64,000 nucleotides of DNA from Climacteris rufus (taxonomy: Eukaryota > Chordata > Aves > Passeriformes > Climacteridae). The stretch covers positions 877,016-941,015 of the forward strand of contig VZRZ01004923.1 of NCBI GenBank assembly GCA_013398175.1. Direction: 5' to 3'. The translations under genes and the position numbers were made by a program. This document shows positions 62,209 to 64,000 of the stretch, piece after piece (the first letter of the stretch is position 1; each line of letters begins with the position of its first letter). The notes below the pieces were generated by a model. That model saw only the letters and a program-made list of their open reading frames with translations, searched no databases and was not told where the DNA came from.

Positions 62209-63059
62209 GTAGTCAATTGACTTATTTTGAAAGAAATAAATATGTGATGGTATAAAATAAGTACTAAGCTTGGGTTTAACCTGCTTATGTTCAAAGTGGT
62301 GGGAGGGGTAAAATATCAAAGATGCTGTTCTGAGACTCAAAGGAGTTGCCTTGGACTTCTGTGGGAACAGACGCAGAGGAAAAGAATACTTTTGAATAGT
62401 TTGGTATCCCGGGAGCACACTAAAGTATAAAAACTAGCTCTGAGGAAATTGCTATGTCCTGAAACACAGTCATTATTTCAAAGCAAGTAACATGAAAGAC
62501 TCACAAGGAGATGGCCGAGAGCTAAGTCATGAAGGTAACATGCACAAGTCATCTTGGGGGAAAACAGATTCTGTCGGAAAAGGTCTTTGCCTTTCTTTCT
62601 GACTTGTCATACAGATGTGAGGCATAAACAAAGAGTAATCAAAAGGGACTTAAATCATGAATAAACTGATATATGACTTTTCATGAAATATTCCTATCTT
62701 CACAGCTATTGTGCTCTTTATCTAATTTCCCTGGCTATCTGATCAGAGCTGTTTATTTCACTGTTGAATTATTGCTGAAGTCTGAGAGGCCGCTGCTTTA
62801 AACAATGGAGCTGGTCAACAGTGTTAGCAACTCATTTCCATAGTATCTAGTCCTGTTTGGGTATGCAAAGGCTGGGCTTGCCCTTGGAGCTTTCTCTCAT
62901 ACCAGATAGCTTCTGTGGATATGACCAGAAGAGCACCAGAGTTCAATGAAGGCAAGACACATAGAGTAGTGGGCTTTTGTGTGATCATTTCGTATTACTT
63001 TAGAATATGTATTTTCTGCTGGTTGGTGAATTAAATTTGAACTAAGGCTACTTGGGTCC

Positions 63060-63157
63060 TGATCTAGTTGAAGGTGTCCCTGCCCATGGCAGGGGATTGA
63101 ACAAGTTGGCCTCTAGAAGTCCCTTCTAACCCAAACTATTCTTTGATTCTGTAAATA
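63060..63157 (+). mobile_element. CR1 LINE 3'-end fragment
   Basis: Contains gatctagttgaaggtgtccc, tgcccatggcaggggattga, gtcccttctaacccaaacta and the terminal ttctttgattctgta. Plus orientation. Confidence 0.9.
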
Positions 63158-63894
63158 AAGGGAAAACTTCCAACATCAGAGTGCCTCATGGGATTTTTTG
63201 TGCATTTTATTGAATGGTTGTCTCTTGGTTTTAGCAGCAAGGAGTTGGCAATAGAGAGTTCTTGTCTGAAGCATCCTTTGTTACCGAGTTGACTTCCCTA
63301 ACTTCATCTCCAAAGCCTGTATTTACTAGAGGTGCTAAAGCAGTGTTGCTGTGGTAACCGGGGAAGGGAGGTACATACAGAACTCCCTGTTCTTGACTCT
63401 GCAAAGACATGGCTAAGCAATGTCACTTTTCCATCTTGTAAATCCTGGACTGTCTGAGGGTTAGGAAATTATTTAAGACATAACTGTATTTCTACTTGCA
63501 ACTTGTCACCAGAGACCCAGACTTTGCTGTGAGCCATCCATGCTGAACCTGCAGCCAGTCTGTGCTCAAACCCAGCCCAGCTGGGTGGGACTGCCCTTGT
63601 CCTGGCAGCTCAGTGTGTGCTAGTGCACTGTGCTCACATCTGATGGTGAGGCACCTGCATGCAAAAGGCAGTGACAGGGCTGAGACTGCATCTCCTTTTC
63701 TTTGCCTGACTGCAGTTATTACATCACTTGATGTTCAGGCTATTTTTTTAAAACCTGGCAGGTCTGGACAGCATTTCCAGAAATAACTAGCTGGTTCCCT
63801 GTCATTACCACTCTGGAAAAACAGATGCACTGCCAGTATGTGATCTGAGGCTTTAACATGCTGCAGGTGAGGCACATAGCAGACAGCACCACTG
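63158..63894. other. Gene-free stretch
   Basis: No gene seen. Contains a palindromic X-box-like site at 63345-63358, discussed in the findings. Confidence 0.5.
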
Positions 63895-64000
63895 ACTGTA
63901 GAATAATACAATAGTTTGGGGAAGGGACCTCAAAGTTCCAACCCACCTACCATGGGCAGGGACACCTCCCACTAGACCAGGACATATTCTGGATTGTTCT
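63895..64000 (-). mobile_element. CR1 LINE 3'-end fragment, running off the window
   Basis: Reverse-complement CR1 3' end: gtagaataatacaatagttt, ggaagggacctcaaagttcc, accatgggcagggacacctc, ccactagaccagg. It continues past base 64000. Confidence 0.88.

Larger units (their letters stand above)
55389..63055. other. Gene-free intergenic stretch
   Basis: About 7.7 kb without a supported exon. It has a purine-rich patch at about 57040-57135, a T-run at 62190-62208 and small repeats listed separately. Confidence 0.5.

Noticed and set aside
1..64000. CRISPR arrays, bacterial operons, phage or plasmid systems
   Set aside because: No regularly spaced repeats and no prokaryotic gene organisation; the window is spliced vertebrate DNA.

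Overview
The window is vertebrate nuclear DNA, almost certainly from a bird and probably a songbird. The evidence is two intron-split conserved vertebrate genes with GT-AG junctions, many 3'-end fragments of CR1 LINEs (the dominant avian retroposon), two copies of an avian-type endogenous-retrovirus LTR, and no bacterial gene organisation. The bird assignment rests on CR1 and synteny; the songbird refinement is inferred from the LTR type as remembered, not searched.

Layout. (1) 1-6391, minus strand: four consecutive internal coding exons of LYPLA1 (acyl-protein thioesterase 1). Exon 1 and the promoter are hidden by a 343-base run of N (6392-6734) inside a CpG island, and the 3' exons lie left of the window. 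(2) 6735-9240: spacer between two divergent genes, ending in a truncated LTR (about 8698-9225). (3) 9240-15830, plus strand: the complete MRPL15 gene (mitochondrial ribosomal protein L15) in five coding exons, 885 nt including the stop, 294 residues, with a CpG-island promoter and a poly(A) signal. (4) 15830-64000: about 48 kb with no recognisable protein-coding exon. It holds a second LTR copy (about 24865-25446), an isolated CpG cluster (29110-29520), several CR1 fragments, one CR1 interrupted by a 309-bp solo LTR with a 6-bp target duplication, low-complexity tracts, an exact 38-bp dispersed repeat and a perfect AT-rich hairpin.

The head-to-head order LYPLA1(-)/MRPL15(+) matches the human 8q11 arrangement, where SOX17 and RP1 follow. 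The gene-empty right side is therefore plausibly the SOX17-side intergenic region, but no SOX17 exon is visible. The two genes are unrelated in function: one is a cytosolic depalmitoylase and the other a part of the mitochondrial large ribosomal subunit.

I found no convincing new biological system. The items most worth checking are the isolated CpG cluster, the LTR promoter next to MRPL15, the nested solo LTR, and the 38-bp repeat with forkhead/SOX-like motifs.
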